From: Mucilaginibacter tolerans
Lineage (GTDB): Bacteria > Bacteroidota > Bacteroidia > Sphingobacteriales > Sphingobacteriaceae
DNA: 64,000 nt
Assembly: GCF_030519375.1 (NCBI RefSeq)
Contig: NZ_JAUMKB010000007.1
Span: 1-64,000 of the forward strand
Reading direction: 5' to 3'
Below the pieces are notes generated by a model, which did no database searches, was not told the origin of the DNA, and saw only the letters and a program-made list of their open reading frames with translations. The translations under genes were made by a program, and so were the position numbers. Shown here piece after piece: positions 50,424-62,100 of this stretch; within the stretch, counting starts at the first letter, position 1, and each line of letters opens with the position of its first letter.

Positions 50424-51851
50424 ATGACTAAGTTTTATTCCTCTTTGGATGAGATAAAGAGGGAAATTCAGACTGGCGGGATCACTGTAGAAGGATTAGT
50501 GAAAAACTATCTCGCCCAAATAAAATCAAATGCACATCTGAATGCATTTAATGAAGTTTTTGAATCAGAGGCGCTTGCCAATGCAAAAACTGTTGATGCA
50601 CGTATTAAAGCAGGTACTGGCGGTCGTCTTGCCGGTATGGTGATCGGCATTAAGGATAATATTTGCTACAAAGGGCATAAAGTATCCGCCTCATCCAAAA
50701 TATTAGACGGATTTACTTCAGTTTACTCATCTACCATAGTTGAGCGTCTATTAGCAGAAGATGCTGTGATCATCGGTCGCTGTAATTGCGATGAGTTTGC
50801 GATGGGCGCCTCAAATGAGAATTCTTACTATGGTCCGGTAAAGAACTATGCCAATAACAAAAGGGTTGCCGGTGGCTCATCAGGTGGTTCAGCTGTTGCT
50901 GTTCAGGCCAATATGTGCCATGCTGCAATCGGTACTGACACAGGGGGTTCGGTAAGGCAACCTGCTTCATTTTGTGGTCTGGTTGGATTGAAGCCAACTT
51001 ACGGCAGTATTTCAAGACATGGTATTATTGCCTACGCATCATCATTTGATCAGGTTGGTCCTATCACGCGCTCTGTTGAAGACGCCGCGCTTTTACTGGA
51101 AATTATGGCCGGTGCTGATGAATACGACAGCACACTTTCACAATCACCGGTTCCAAAATATACCGGTGCATTGTCATCTGATAAATCGAAAAAGAAAATC
51201 GCTTATATACAAGAGGCTTTATCAAGCCCGGGAGTGGATTCAGAAGTGAAAAGTGCATTGGTTCAGTATATCGATAAGCTTCGTGCTGATGGCCATACCG
51301 TCAAACCAATCGCCTTTGAATATCTGGACTATATCGTACCGACTTATTATATACTGGCAATGGCCGAGGCATCATCCAACCTGTCCAGGTATGATGGTGT
51401 TCATTATGGTTATCGCAGCCCGCGGGCAACAGATTTGCAATCAACCTACAAACGTTCACGATCTGAAGGTTTTGGTAAAGAGGTAAAACGCCGTATTATG
51501 CTGGGTACTTTTGTGTTGAGTGCCGGTTATTATGATGCCTATTATGCTAAAGCACAGAAAGTTCGCAGGCTGATAAAGGAAAAAACAGATAGTTTGTTAG
51601 AAGAATTCGACTTCATATTAACCCCCACGGCGCCCGAGCCGGCTTTCCTGATTGGAAAAAAAGAAAAAGATCCCGTTGTAACGTATCTTTATGATATTTT
51701 TACCGTACAAGCATCATTAGCCGGTGTACCAGCAATTTCTTTGCCTGCCGGAACGAATAATGAGGGCTTGCCTTTAGGGTTACAACTTCTCACTAAGCGT
51801 TTTGCAGAGCAGGAACTACTAAATTTTTCCAAATATTTCTTAGGACTATAA
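50424..51851 (+). CDS. gatA: Asp-tRNA(Asn)/Glu-tRNA(Gln) amidotransferase subunit A
   Basis: 475 residues, amidase signature enzyme that releases ammonia from glutamine for transamidation of mischarged tRNA by GatCAB. The Ser-cisSer-Lys triad is readable: the Lys in VIGIKDNIC (about residue 77), the cis-Ser in GGSSGGSAVAV and the nucleophile in GTDTGGSVRQPASFCG. SFDQVGPITRSVEDAALLLEIM and the end SLPAGTNNEGLPLGLQLL are GatA-specific. GatB and GatC are not in the window. It follows a terminator, so it likely has its own promoter in a very short gap. Confidence 0.95.
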   Translation: MTKFYSSLDEIKREIQTGGITVEGLVKNYLAQIKSNAHLNAFNEVFESEALANAKTVDARIKAGTGGRLAGMVIGIKDNICYKGHKVSASSKILDGFTSVYSSTIVERLLAEDAVIIGRCNCDEFAMGASNENSYYGPVKNYANNKRVAGGSSGGSAVAVQANMCHAAIGTDTGGSVRQPASFCGLVGLKPTYGSISRHGIIAYASSFDQVGPITRSVEDAALLLEIMAGADEYDSTLSQSPVPKYTGALSSDKSKKKIAYIQEALSSPGVDSEVKSALVQYIDKLRADGHTVKPIAFEYLDYIVPTYYILAMAEASSNLSRYDGVHYGYRSPRATDLQSTYKRSRSEGFGKEVKRRIMLGTFVLSAGYYDAYYAKAQKVRRLIKEKTDSLLEEFDFILTPTAPEPAFLIGKKEKDPVVTYLYDIFTVQASLAGVPAISLPAGTNNEGLPLGLQLLTKRFAEQELLNFSKYFLGL

Positions 51852-51916
51852 GAAATTTAATATATTAGGAAAGATTTTCGTTGGGGCAACGGCATAAAAT
51901 CAAACCTGGTTAAGAA

Positions 51917-53077
51917 ATGAAGAGATTTTTTGTGAGCGTTTTCTTACTGTGTTCGTTGAATGCTGTGAACGCTGCCCCCAAACTTTTCCGTGATTCATCC
52001 CGTACACTTGTTCAGTCCAGAGATGGTGTTTTGGATACCATTATGGTGCCTGTTTTGAATGCTGCTCCCATTAGTGCGTATCAGGGTAGCATTTACAAAC
52101 GCCGTTTGGATTCTATTCAAAAAGAAGTGCCGCTGGATTACAATGCCTATGTACAAAGCTACATCGATACTTATACTACAGGCAATCAGCGCGAGAGCCT
52201 CGGCCGTATTATCGGCTTGACCAAATATTACTTCCCGATCTACGAAAAGATCTTCCATGATGCAGGCATACCTGAAGAGATCAAATACCTTTCGATAGTT
52301 GAATCACAGTTGAATCCATATGCTGTGTCAAGGGTAGGCGCTACCGGTCCGTGGCAGTTTATGGGCACAACCGCAAGGATTTACGGTCTCAACATGGACA
52401 CTTATGTAGATGAGCGCCGTGATCCGATACAATCAAGCTATGCGGCAGCTGCTTACCTAAAAGACGCCTATCAGCAATTTGGCGACTGGCTGACTGCCAT
52501 CGCATCCTACAACTGTGGGAAAAGCAATGTACTGAGGGCGATAGAACAGGCAAATGGCGCCACCGATTTTTGGTCTATCCGCCAGTATTTACCCGTTGAA
52601 ACAAGAGGCTACGTACCTGCTTATATCGCGGTTACTTATGTAATGAACTATTATAAAAAATACAATATAGTGCCACAGAGTTGTAATCTGACGATGATGA
52701 AAACCGATACTGTTTTGGTGAATAAATTTATCTCATTGAACAGTGTTGCCAGGGTATTAAACATTAGTCTTGCACAATTGACCCAACTGAATCCGTCATA
52801 TAAGGTGATGATCATTAATGGCAGCCCTTCAGCGCCAAAAACGCTGGTGATTCCGCAGTCGGCTAAAGAAAAATATAGCACCTTATATAACTCAATCAAT
52901 GCTGACCTTGGGTACATTCAATTAGATAAGGGCATACTGCAATATTCTGTTGATAAAGCAGCCGAAACGGAGTTGAACAGTTATTACAGATCGAAGAAAC
53001 GTTCACGCAGAAACCCGAACAGGCAATATTTTTCATATAGCGTGAATCATAATACACAGCAGATCAGTAAAAGTTGA
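51917..53077 (+). CDS. MltD-like lytic transglycosylase with LysM domain
   Basis: 386 residues with signal peptide MKRFFVSVFLLCSLNAVNA. The SLT transglycosylase domain has catalytic Glu129 in KYLSIVESQLNPYAVSRVGA followed by TGPWQFM and YNCGKSNVLRAI. A single LysM-like motif (VNKFISLNSVARVLNISL) binds peptidoglycan near the C-terminus. The tail is basic (RSKKRSRRNPNR). It cleaves glycan strands in the cell wall. A strong terminator follows at 53097-53133. Confidence 0.9.
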   Translation: MKRFFVSVFLLCSLNAVNAAPKLFRDSSRTLVQSRDGVLDTIMVPVLNAAPISAYQGSIYKRRLDSIQKEVPLDYNAYVQSYIDTYTTGNQRESLGRIIGLTKYYFPIYEKIFHDAGIPEEIKYLSIVESQLNPYAVSRVGATGPWQFMGTTARIYGLNMDTYVDERRDPIQSSYAAAAYLKDAYQQFGDWLTAIASYNCGKSNVLRAIEQANGATDFWSIRQYLPVETRGYVPAYIAVTYVMNYYKKYNIVPQSCNLTMMKTDTVLVNKFISLNSVARVLNISLAQLTQLNPSYKVMIINGSPSAPKTLVIPQSAKEKYSTLYNSINADLGYIQLDKGILQYSVDKAAETELNSYYRSKKRSRRNPNRQYFSYSVNHNTQQISKS

Positions 53078-53096
53078 TCGGCTATAAGAATATTTG

Positions 53097-53133
53097 AAAG
53101 CCCGGTTCTTCGTATAATTAGGACCGGGCTTTT
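53097..53133 (+). terminator. Rho-independent terminator after the transglycosylase gene
   Basis: 13-bp arms (53097-53109 with 53120-53132, core AAAGCCCGG, one G-T pair) followed by a T-rich run. Confidence 0.88.
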
Positions 53134-53159
53134 ATTTTATATCAGGTCAAAAAGAATTG

Positions 53160-53167
53160 TAATTTTG
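53160..53167 (+). promoter_or_regulatory. -7 box for the malic enzyme gene
   Basis: TAATTTTG, an exact TAnnTTTG, 18 bases before the ATG at 53186. It supports that ATG over an in-frame TTG at 53165, which overlaps the box. Confidence 0.58.
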
Positions 53168-53185
53168 GGTCTTGAACTTATAACC

Positions 53186-55501
53186 ATGGATAAACCTAAC
53201 GTACGAAGACAGGATGCTCTCGACTATCATTCAAACGGGCGCCCTGGAAAGATACAGGTTGTACCGACTAAACCGACCAACTCTCAACGGGATCTGACAT
53301 TAGCCTATTCTCCGGGTGTTGCCGATCCGTGTTTGCAGATAGCCGATAACATAGATGATGTATATAAATATACTGCTAAGGGTAACCTGGTGGGAGTGAT
53401 TACGAATGGAACGGCCGTTTTAGGTTTGGGTAACATCGGCCCGGAGGCCAGCAAGCCGGTAATGGAAGGGAAAGGCCTGCTATTCAAGATATATGCCGAT
53501 ATCGACGTGTTCGATCTGGAAGTAAATGCCAAAACGGTTGATGAGTTTGTAGCCATTGTAAAGGCCCTCGAGCCAACATTTGGCGGGATCAATCTGGAAG
53601 ATATATCAGCGCCAACCTGTTTTGAAATAGAACGTCGACTGAAAGCTGAAATGAAAATTCCGGTGATGCACGACGACCAGCATGGCACCGCGATTATATC
53701 CGGTGCAGCGTTGATCAATGCCTGCGAAATACAGGGTAAAAAGCTGGATAAGATAAAAATGGTAGTGAACGGTGCAGGGGCAGCCGCTGTTTCCTGTTCA
53801 AAAATATACCTTTCGCTAGGGGTAAAGAAAGAGAACCTCGTGATGTTCGACATTAATGGTTTGATCACTCCACAACGCACTGATCTGGACGAAATGCGCC
53901 TGCAGTTTGCCACCGACCGTAAGGACATTACTACATTGAAAGATGCCATGAAAAATGCGGATGTGTTTATCGGTCTTTCGGCAGGTAATGTGGTAACTGC
54001 CGATATGCTAAAGGGGATGGCAAAAAACCCGATCGTATTTGCGATGGCCAATCCGGTTCCTGAAATAGATTATGATACCGCTGTTCAGGCACGCAAGGAT
54101 ATCCTGATGGCTACCGGTCGTGTTGATTATCCAAATCAGGTGAATAATGTATTGGGGTTCCCCTACATATTCAGGGGCGCACTGGATGTTCGGGCCACTG
54201 CTATTAATGAAGAAATGAAACTGGCAGCGGTGAGGGCCATTGCAGATCTGGCTAAAAAACCTGTGCCGGAAGCGATCAACCTGGCCTATAATACCAATAG
54301 CCTCAAATTTGGGAAAGATTATATCATTCCAAAACCGATGGATCAGCGTTTGATCACTGTGGTTTCATCTGCGGTAGCCAAAGCGGCAATAGAATCAGGC
54401 GTAGCCCGCCTACCCATTACCGACTGGGATGCGTATCGTGAGCAGTTGCGATTGCGAATAGGCGCAGATGACCGTTTGCTTCGTAACATTGCCAATAAGG
54501 CTAAACAGAATCCAAAACGAGTAGTATTTGCGGAAGCGGATAATTACAAGATACTGAGGGCCGCCGAGATAGTTAAAGAGGAAAAAATTGCCACCCCAAT
54601 ATTGTTAGGTAATGCAGGACGAATAAGGAAGATCATCAAAGAAAATGCGCTTGAACTGGATGGTGTAGAGATTATCGATCCGCGTGAGGATTGCGCCAAT
54701 TTTGAGGAATACGCCGAATATCTGTACCAGAAACGCCAACGGAGAGGTATTACATTGCATGAAGCCAGGAAAATGACCCACCAGCGTAACTATTATGGGG
54801 CCTGTATGGTTCAGTTTGGCCGGGCTGATGCATTGATATCCGGTTTGACCAAAGATTATGTATCAACCATTAAGCCTGCCTTGCAGATCATCGGTATTGA
54901 AGAAGGTGTGAATCGTGTAGCAGGAATGTACCTGATGATGACCAGCAAAGGCCCGGTATTTATAGGTGACCCAACTGTTAATGTCGACCCTACCGTGGAA
55001 GAGCTCATTGATATTACCGTGCTGATCGATCATTCGGTAAGGCAATTCAATATCAAACCACGTATTGCTGTGCTATCCTACTCGAACTTCGGTTCAAACG
55101 AAGGTCCAATACCGTTTAAGACCCGCGAGACCGTGCGCATACTGCATGAACGGTATCCGGATATGATCGTTGACGGCGACATGCAGGCCAACTTCGCTCT
55201 GAATTCAAGTCTGCTCGCAGATAATTTCCCATTCTCCGTGCTCAATGGCGCTCCGGCGAACACCCTGATTTTTCCTAACCTTGAATCAGGCAACATTGCC
55301 TACAAGCTATTACAGGAAGTAGGAGGAGCTGAGGCCGTAGGCCCGATTTTGCTCGGACTCAAAAAATCGGTGCACGTACTTCAGCTTGGTAGTTCCGTAA
55401 GGGAAATTGTGAACATGGTGACTATCGCCGTAGTAGATGCACAGGGAAAGGCAGAAAATGCCGCAAACGTAACTAATAACGCTAATTCACGTACACGTTA
55501 A
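53186..55501 (+). CDS. maeB: NADP-dependent malic enzyme fused to a phosphotransacetylase-like domain
   Basis: 771 residues. The N-terminal half is malic enzyme, converting malate to pyruvate with NADP: TLAYSPGVADPCLQI, VITNGTAVLGLGNIGPEA, PVMHDDQHGTAIISGAALINA and VVNGAGAAAVSCSKIY (Rossmann loop). The C-terminal half, from about residue 430, is a PTA_PTB domain: VVFAEADNYKILRAAEIVKE, GACMVQFGRADALISGLTKD, AVLSYSNFGSNEG and DGDMQANFALN. This fusion is the MaeB type. The PTA part is usually considered regulatory, responding to acetyl-CoA. The ATG at 53186 was chosen because of the -7 box upstream. ruvA follows after 18 bases. Confidence 0.93.
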   Translation: MDKPNVRRQDALDYHSNGRPGKIQVVPTKPTNSQRDLTLAYSPGVADPCLQIADNIDDVYKYTAKGNLVGVITNGTAVLGLGNIGPEASKPVMEGKGLLFKIYADIDVFDLEVNAKTVDEFVAIVKALEPTFGGINLEDISAPTCFEIERRLKAEMKIPVMHDDQHGTAIISGAALINACEIQGKKLDKIKMVVNGAGAAAVSCSKIYLSLGVKKENLVMFDINGLITPQRTDLDEMRLQFATDRKDITTLKDAMKNADVFIGLSAGNVVTADMLKGMAKNPIVFAMANPVPEIDYDTAVQARKDILMATGRVDYPNQVNNVLGFPYIFRGALDVRATAINEEMKLAAVRAIADLAKKPVPEAINLAYNTNSLKFGKDYIIPKPMDQRLITVVSSAVAKAAIESGVARLPITDWDAYREQLRLRIGADDRLLRNIANKAKQNPKRVVFAEADNYKILRAAEIVKEEKIATPILLGNAGRIRKIIKENALELDGVEIIDPREDCANFEEYAEYLYQKRQRRGITLHEARKMTHQRNYYGACMVQFGRADALISGLTKDYVSTIKPALQIIGIEEGVNRVAGMYLMMTSKGPVFIGDPTVNVDPTVEELIDITVLIDHSVRQFNIKPRIAVLSYSNFGSNEGPIPFKTRETVRILHERYPDMIVDGDMQANFALNSSLLADNFPFSVLNGAPANTLIFPNLESGNIAYKLLQEVGGAEAVGPILLGLKKSVHVLQLGSSVREIVNMVTIAVVDAQGKAENAANVTNNANSRTR

Positions 55502-55519
55502 TAATCGCTCAGAAATAGA

Positions 55520-56104
55520 ATGTACGCATATATTGATGGAAAATTGGCTTATAAAAGCCCTTCATATGTGGTAATTGAGGCGGGTGGTGTAGGCTACCAT
55601 ATCAACATATCATTAAGTACTTATTCAAAGCTGGGCGACAGCGAAAAATGTAAGCTGTTTACATGGTTGCATGTGAAGGAAGACGGGCATACGCTCTACG
55701 GTTTTGCTGATGAGGGCGAGCGTAGACTGTTCCTTCATTTGATATCTGTTTCAGGGATCGGCCCTAATACCGGGCGGATGATGTTATCATCCATTACTCC
55801 TGAAGAGATACAAACAGCCATTGTAAAAGGCGATGTCCCTTTGATACAGCGGATTAAGGGCATTGGCCCCAAATCGGCGCAGAGGCTTGTATTGGAATTG
55901 CAAGATAAACTACGCAAAGAAGGACCTGATACATTGATCGCGGTGCCATCGAACAAAACAGTAAAAGACGAAGCATTGTCGGCGCTGATTATGCTGGGAT
56001 TTGCAAAAAATGCTGTTGAGAAGGTATTAGAGCAGGAATTGAATAAAAATAGCCACGATTTAACAGTGGAGCAATTAATTAAATCTGCGCTAAAAAGCTT
56101 ATAA
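55520..56104 (+). CDS. ruvA: Holliday junction branch migration protein RuvA
   Basis: 194 residues. RuvA binds the Holliday junction and loads RuvB. The N-terminal OB fold is MYAYIDGKLAYKSPSYVVIEAGGVGYHINI. The two helix-hairpin-helix motifs are LISVSGIGPNTGRMMLSSI and RIKGIGPKSAQRLVLEL. The C-terminal third domain (KDEALSALIMLGFAKNAVEKVL) contacts RuvB. RuvB is not in the window. It is directly before sprA, with 24 bases between. Confidence 0.96.
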   Translation: MYAYIDGKLAYKSPSYVVIEAGGVGYHINISLSTYSKLGDSEKCKLFTWLHVKEDGHTLYGFADEGERRLFLHLISVSGIGPNTGRMMLSSITPEEIQTAIVKGDVPLIQRIKGIGPKSAQRLVLELQDKLRKEGPDTLIAVPSNKTVKDEALSALIMLGFAKNAVEKVLEQELNKNSHDLTVEQLIKSALKSL

Positions 56105-56128
56105 TTACGAATATTTTTACCATTCCGA

Positions 56129-59100
56129 TTGGGTCCGAAATTTACTCTTAAAGCTGTCACAATAGCCTTACTTATCACTGCGATTTGCGGTATCAGAAGC
56201 GCTTTTGCCCAACAGCAGCCAGTAAAGAAAAAGGACTCTTTACTCATTACAAGCCCTTTTACTGGTACAGAATCGAGAAATAATCAATTGCGTCAGGGCT
56301 TATTGGAAGTCGATCCACCAAATCTGGTGCGTACTTTTGAGTATAACCCGGCAACGAATCAATACATCCTGTATGAAAGAGTGGGTAATTATCTGTATCG
56401 CCCACCACGTTATCTTACCGTTGAGCAATACCTGCAACTGAGACAAAGAGAAGAAGAACGGAATTATTTTAAACAACTGTCAGATAATTACGCTTATCAA
56501 TCGCAACAGCCTGGTTTTATTCCCAGTGTGAGTGTGCGCAGCCGCACTTTTGCGCAGATATTCGGCAGCGATGTAATTTCTATACGGCCGCAGGGTTCGG
56601 CAGAAATGATCATGGCCGGGCAGATCAACAGTAACCAGAACCCACTGTTCAGCACCCGTCAGCGTAATCAGTTCAATTTCAATTTTGATCAGCGCATCCA
56701 GATGAATGTGACCGGTTCGATCGGTGATAAACTGAAAATCACGACCAACTACAATACCGAAGCACAGTTTCAATTCGAAAACCAGATAAAACTGGATTAT
56801 ACCGGCACACCTGACGAGATCATACAAAAAGTGGAAGTTGGTACCGTTAGTTTCCCACTGCCTACCACACTCATAACAGGTACACAAGCCCTGTTCGGTA
56901 TTAAAACCAAACTGAAATTTGGCAGGCTGAACGTAACCAGCATCTTCTCGCAACAGCGTTCACAATCAAAATCGCTGACCATTACCAACGGGGCACAGCA
57001 GGGCACTTTTTCACTTACACCTGCTGATTACGAAGCCAACAAGCACTACTTCCTATCGCAATATTTCAGGGATAATTATAACAAGGCACTAGCCAATATC
57101 CCGATCATTAGCTCGAATATCAATATTACGCGTATCGAGGTTTGGGTGACTAACCGCACCAACAGCACCACTGGTTCGCGTGATGTAGTCGGTTTTATGG
57201 ACCTTGGCGAAAACAAGCCGTACAACACCGCGCTGGTACAGGGCGGGGCTGGGTACAGTGCGCTACCTGCGGGTTTTTCGGGCCCTGGATTTGCACAACA
57301 GTCCAACTCTCTGCTTAAGGGGCTGCCTGCAGCGGCAAGGTTATCTAGCTCGAATGCTATCGTAAGCTATTTCCAGGGTTCTGGTGGTACGAACAACTAT
57401 GCAAAGCTGACTTATGCACGTAAGCTGACCGAAAAGGAATATACGCTGAGCCCACAGTTAGGTTATATCTCATTAAACAATGCCCTGAACAATGATGAAG
57501 TATTGGCTGTAGCCTATCAGTATACTGTAAATGGTGTTCAATACCAGGTGGGTGAGTTCTCGACAGATATCCCGGTTAACCCCAATACGCCACAGGTATT
57601 GTACGTAAAGTTGTTGAAGAACTCTTTGCTGAAAACCAACCTCCCTACCTGGAAGCTGATGATGAAAAACATCTATTCGTTAGGTGCATTTCAGATCAGT
57701 CCGAATAATTTCAGGTTGAATATTTCAAGGCTTGATGAAAAATCGGGCATCGCCAAACCAATAATGGATGAGGGGATCCATACCAAAAGTAAGCTCTGGA
57801 TACAATTGCTGGGCTTAGATAACCTTGATCCGCAGAATGATAAAAAGCCGGATGGGGTGTTTGACTTTTTGCCCGGAGTCACCATCGACCCGACGAACGG
57901 ACGACTGGTATTCCCTGTCCTGGAACCCTTCGGTTCCGATCTGGCAAAACAGTTTGACCCGGGCGAGCAGGATTTAATCAAACGTTATGTTTACCAACCG
58001 ATATATGATTCGACCAAGACTATAGCCCAACAATTCTTTCCGCAGTTGAACCGGTATATCATGAAAGGTACCTATTCTTCGCAGGGCGGATCAGAGTATC
58101 AGTTGAATGCAACGAATATTCCACAGGGAGCAGTTGTGGTAAACGCTGGTACAATTAAACTGGTTGAAGGAACAGACTATACTGTTGATTATACCGCCGG
58201 AAGGTTAAGGATATTGAACCAGGCATTGCTCGCCTCAGGGCAGCCGATCACAGTGAATATCGAGAACAACGAATTATTCGGCGTTCAGCAGAAATCATTA
58301 TTCGGTTCAAGGTTTGACTATAAGGTAAATGATAACCTGGCTTTAGGTGCTACGGTGATGCATCTGACCGAGCAACCGATCACCCAAAATGAAGTTATCG
58401 GCCAGGAATCGATTTCGAATACCATGTATGGGTTCGACGTTAATTATAATTCTAACTCCCGTTTCCTTACCCGTTTGGTTGATAAAATACCGCTCATTAC
58501 TACCAAAGTACCTTCATCAGTAACTTTTAATGGCGAGTTTGCCCAGTTGCTGCCGGGCAACCCGTCGGCGTTGAATTTTGCCGGTTCAAAAAATGGCACT
58601 TCTTACCTGGATGACTTTGAAGCCAGTCAGTCAATTATTGATTTGAAGAGTGCTTCAACCTGGCAAATTTCGGGTACGCCGCAAATGTTTGCCGAATCAA
58701 GGAATTTTAATAATCTGAGTTATGGCTATAACCGTGCACGCTTAGCTTTTTATAATATAGACCCGATTTTTTATGCAGGTGGCACCATCCCGGTATCACG
58801 TACAGAATTATCAAAACCATATGTGAGACAAGTGCTGGAGACAGAGGTGTTCCCATTCAGGCAATCGGTTACCGGCGAGCCGCTGACTCTGCCAACTTTA
58901 GACCTGGCGTTTTATCCAACCGTGCGTGGTCCTTATAACTATGCTACCACAGGTATTAATAACGACGGAACGCTGGCAAACCCGAAAAGCCGTTGGGGCG
59001 GTATGTTCAGAGGAATATCCACGACAGACTTTGAATCGCTAAATGTGCAATACATCGAGTTTTGGGTGATGGATCCGTTTATCGGAAAACCTAACTCACA

Positions 59101-62100
59101 GGGCGGCGATTTGTATTTCAATCTCGGTAATATATCAGAAGATATATTGCTCGACGGTCGTAAAGGTTTGGAAAACGGGATTCCGGTAAATGGAGATCAG
59201 AGTCAGGTAGATAGCACAGCTTGGGGTAAAGTGGCAAAACTGCAGCCTGTTGTAAATGCTTTCGACAATAACCCGAACAATCGTGCTATACAGGACGTAG
59301 GCTTGGATGGTTTAACTGATGCCGAAGAAAGATCAAAGTTCGGAAATGTCGTTCAGCAGGTTCGTGCAGAGGTGAACCAACAAGCGGCCAGTAACTTCGC
59401 AGCCGACCCGTCATCAGATGACTATCAATACTACCAGGGCCCTCAACTCGATCAGGCTCAGGCAGGTATTCTTGATCGCTACAGCAAATACAACGGTACC
59501 GAAAGTAACTCAAAAACGGCACAGCAGTCACAGGCGCTGTTAGGTTTATCCACTTCGGCATCAACGTCATTGCCGGATGCAGAAGATGTAGACAGGGACA
59601 ATAACATGAACCAGGATGATGAATATTTCCAGTACCATGTGTCTATTCGTCCGCAGGATATGGTTGTTGGACAGAATTTCATTAACGATAAGGTAACCTC
59701 GCAGGTTTTGCTGCCCAATGGCGAAAAGCAATCCGTAACCTGGTATCAGATACGTATTCCGATCTCTGCCTACCAAACAGCGGTTAACAATATCCAGGAT
59801 TTCAAATCGATCCGCTTCATGCGTATGTTCATGACCAATTTTGCCGATACCGCTATTTTGCGTATGGCAACATTGCAGTTGGTAAGAGGTGAATGGAGGG
59901 CATTTAATACAGAAAATAACCCACAGAATGTGATTGCTGATCCGGCTATTGTCAATCCTGCTTTGGATAATTCCACGCTGGACGTAGAAACAGTAAGTAT
60001 TGAGCAGAACGGTAACCGTACGCCGATTCCATATGTAGTTCCGCCAGGTATTCAACGTCAACGTAACTATAATAACCTGCAAACTAACACCAGGCTTAAT
60101 GAACAATCACTTTCACTGAACTTCGCTAACGTGCGCGATGGTTATTCAAGAGCGGCGTTTAAACCTTTCAATAATGACCTTCGTAAGTACAAACGCCTGC
60201 AGATGTTCATTCATGCTGAAGGTTCACAGTTGAAGAATAATGATGCAAGTGCATTTATTCGTTTGGGTATCGATTATATTGATAACTACTACGAATACGA
60301 AATACCACTTTCAGTTACGCCTTCAGGCACTTCGGATCCCGGCGCAATATGGCCGGCCGAAAACGAGCTCGACTTGCAGCTTTCATTATTGACAAATGCC
60401 AAAGTTGCCCGTAATAATGCAAAACTGAACGGGCAGCCATGGCCTTTAAATGTGCCGTTTACATTATCGGACGGTCGCAATAAGATAACAATCAAAGGTC
60501 AGCCTGATTTGAGTCGCCTTGCAGCGGTCATGGTCGGTGTGAGGAACCCTTTGCGAACCAGTTCGACTTCAGCCACGGATGATGGGCTCTCTAAAACAGG
60601 TATTTTGTGGTTTGACGAATTGCGTTTAACAGATTTTGATAATAAAGGTGGTTGGGCAGCGACGGGTAGGTTAGATGCGAAGCTGGCTGATTTTGCTACG
60701 GTGACAGTATCCGGCAGTAAAACTACGGTGGGCTTTGGTGCGTTGGATTCGCGCCTGGCAGACCGGAGCATGAATGACACCCGTGTTTATGATGTATCCG
60801 GTAATATCGAATTAGGTAAATTCTTCCCGGATAAGAGCGGAGTGCATATTCCACTATATGTAGATGTTTCAAAGCAGGTAAGTATGCCGCAATACGATCC
60901 CGCGTCACCAGACGTCACCCTGAAACAGACACTGTCGAATGCAACCAGTAGTAAACAACGCGACTCGATACAGAATGCGGCTGAAGACTATACCATGCGC
61001 AAGAGTTTTAACCTGACCAATGTGCACAAGGCTAAAACCAGCACTACGGCGAAAAGTCATTTTTATGATATAGAGAATTTTAATGCGACCTATTCCTATA
61101 CGGAATTGGATCATCATGATTTTACTACCGAGAGTGATTTTGAAAAAAACTATCATGCCTCTGTGTCCTATAACTTTAGTACAACGCCATCCTATATCAG
61201 TCCGCTTCAAAAGATCATTAAGAATAATACGCTGGCCCTGATAAGGGATATCAATTTCAACTTGATCCCGACCAGGGTAAATTATAGCATCAATTTTGAC
61301 CGTTTTTACTCGGAAAATACCTTGCGGAACAACGACCCGTCTAATCTTATACCGATCCCAACAACCTATAATAAAACATTCAATATTACCACCATGTATG
61401 GCCTTGGCTGGAACCTGACCAAGTCGTTAACGCTGGATATTGATGCGATCAACCTGGCAACAGTTGACGAACCATCCGGCAGACTGAATGGTTTAAAAAG
61501 GGATACATTATGGGATAATATTTTGAGATTGGGCCGTACTACCAACTATAACCATACGCTGACATTCAACTACAATGTACCGATCAATAAAGTGCCGTTT
61601 ATGGATTGGACGAGCGTGATAGCCCGTTATAGCACACACTTCACCTGGCAGGCGCAGCCGCTCTTTGCGATTAATGACCCTGCATTTAATGTAGGTAACA
61701 GCATACAGAACAAGCGCGAGATACAGATTAACCCCACTTTCAACTTTAACACACTTTACAACAAGATACGATACCTGAGAAATACAGCTAATCCGGGGAA
61801 AGATGATCAGCCGAGTGGTCTAAGAAAAGTTTTGGTTGGCTTGCTGACCAGCTTTAAGGATGCCAGCGTCGCCTATACCCGTGGTGACGGAACCTTCCTG
61901 CCGGGCTATTTGCCAGGTAGCGGTGTGGGCGGTGAGGATTTCAATTATAATGCACCCGGCATCGGCTTCCTGTTGGGCAGCCAGGCTGATATCAGGCAAA
62001 AGGCAGTAACCAAAGGTTGGATAACAACGGATACATTACAGAATCAGCTGTATGTAAGAAGCGTAAATGAAGATATTCACCTTAAAGCAAGCCTTGAGCC

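Noticed and set aside
53305..54051. A 248-codon frame on the - strand inside maeB.
   Set aside because: Antisense to well-conserved malic enzyme motifs; serine- and isoleucine-rich with no family.
59286..60106. Overlapping frames on the - strand inside sprA.
   Set aside because: Shadows of a single long, conserved gene.
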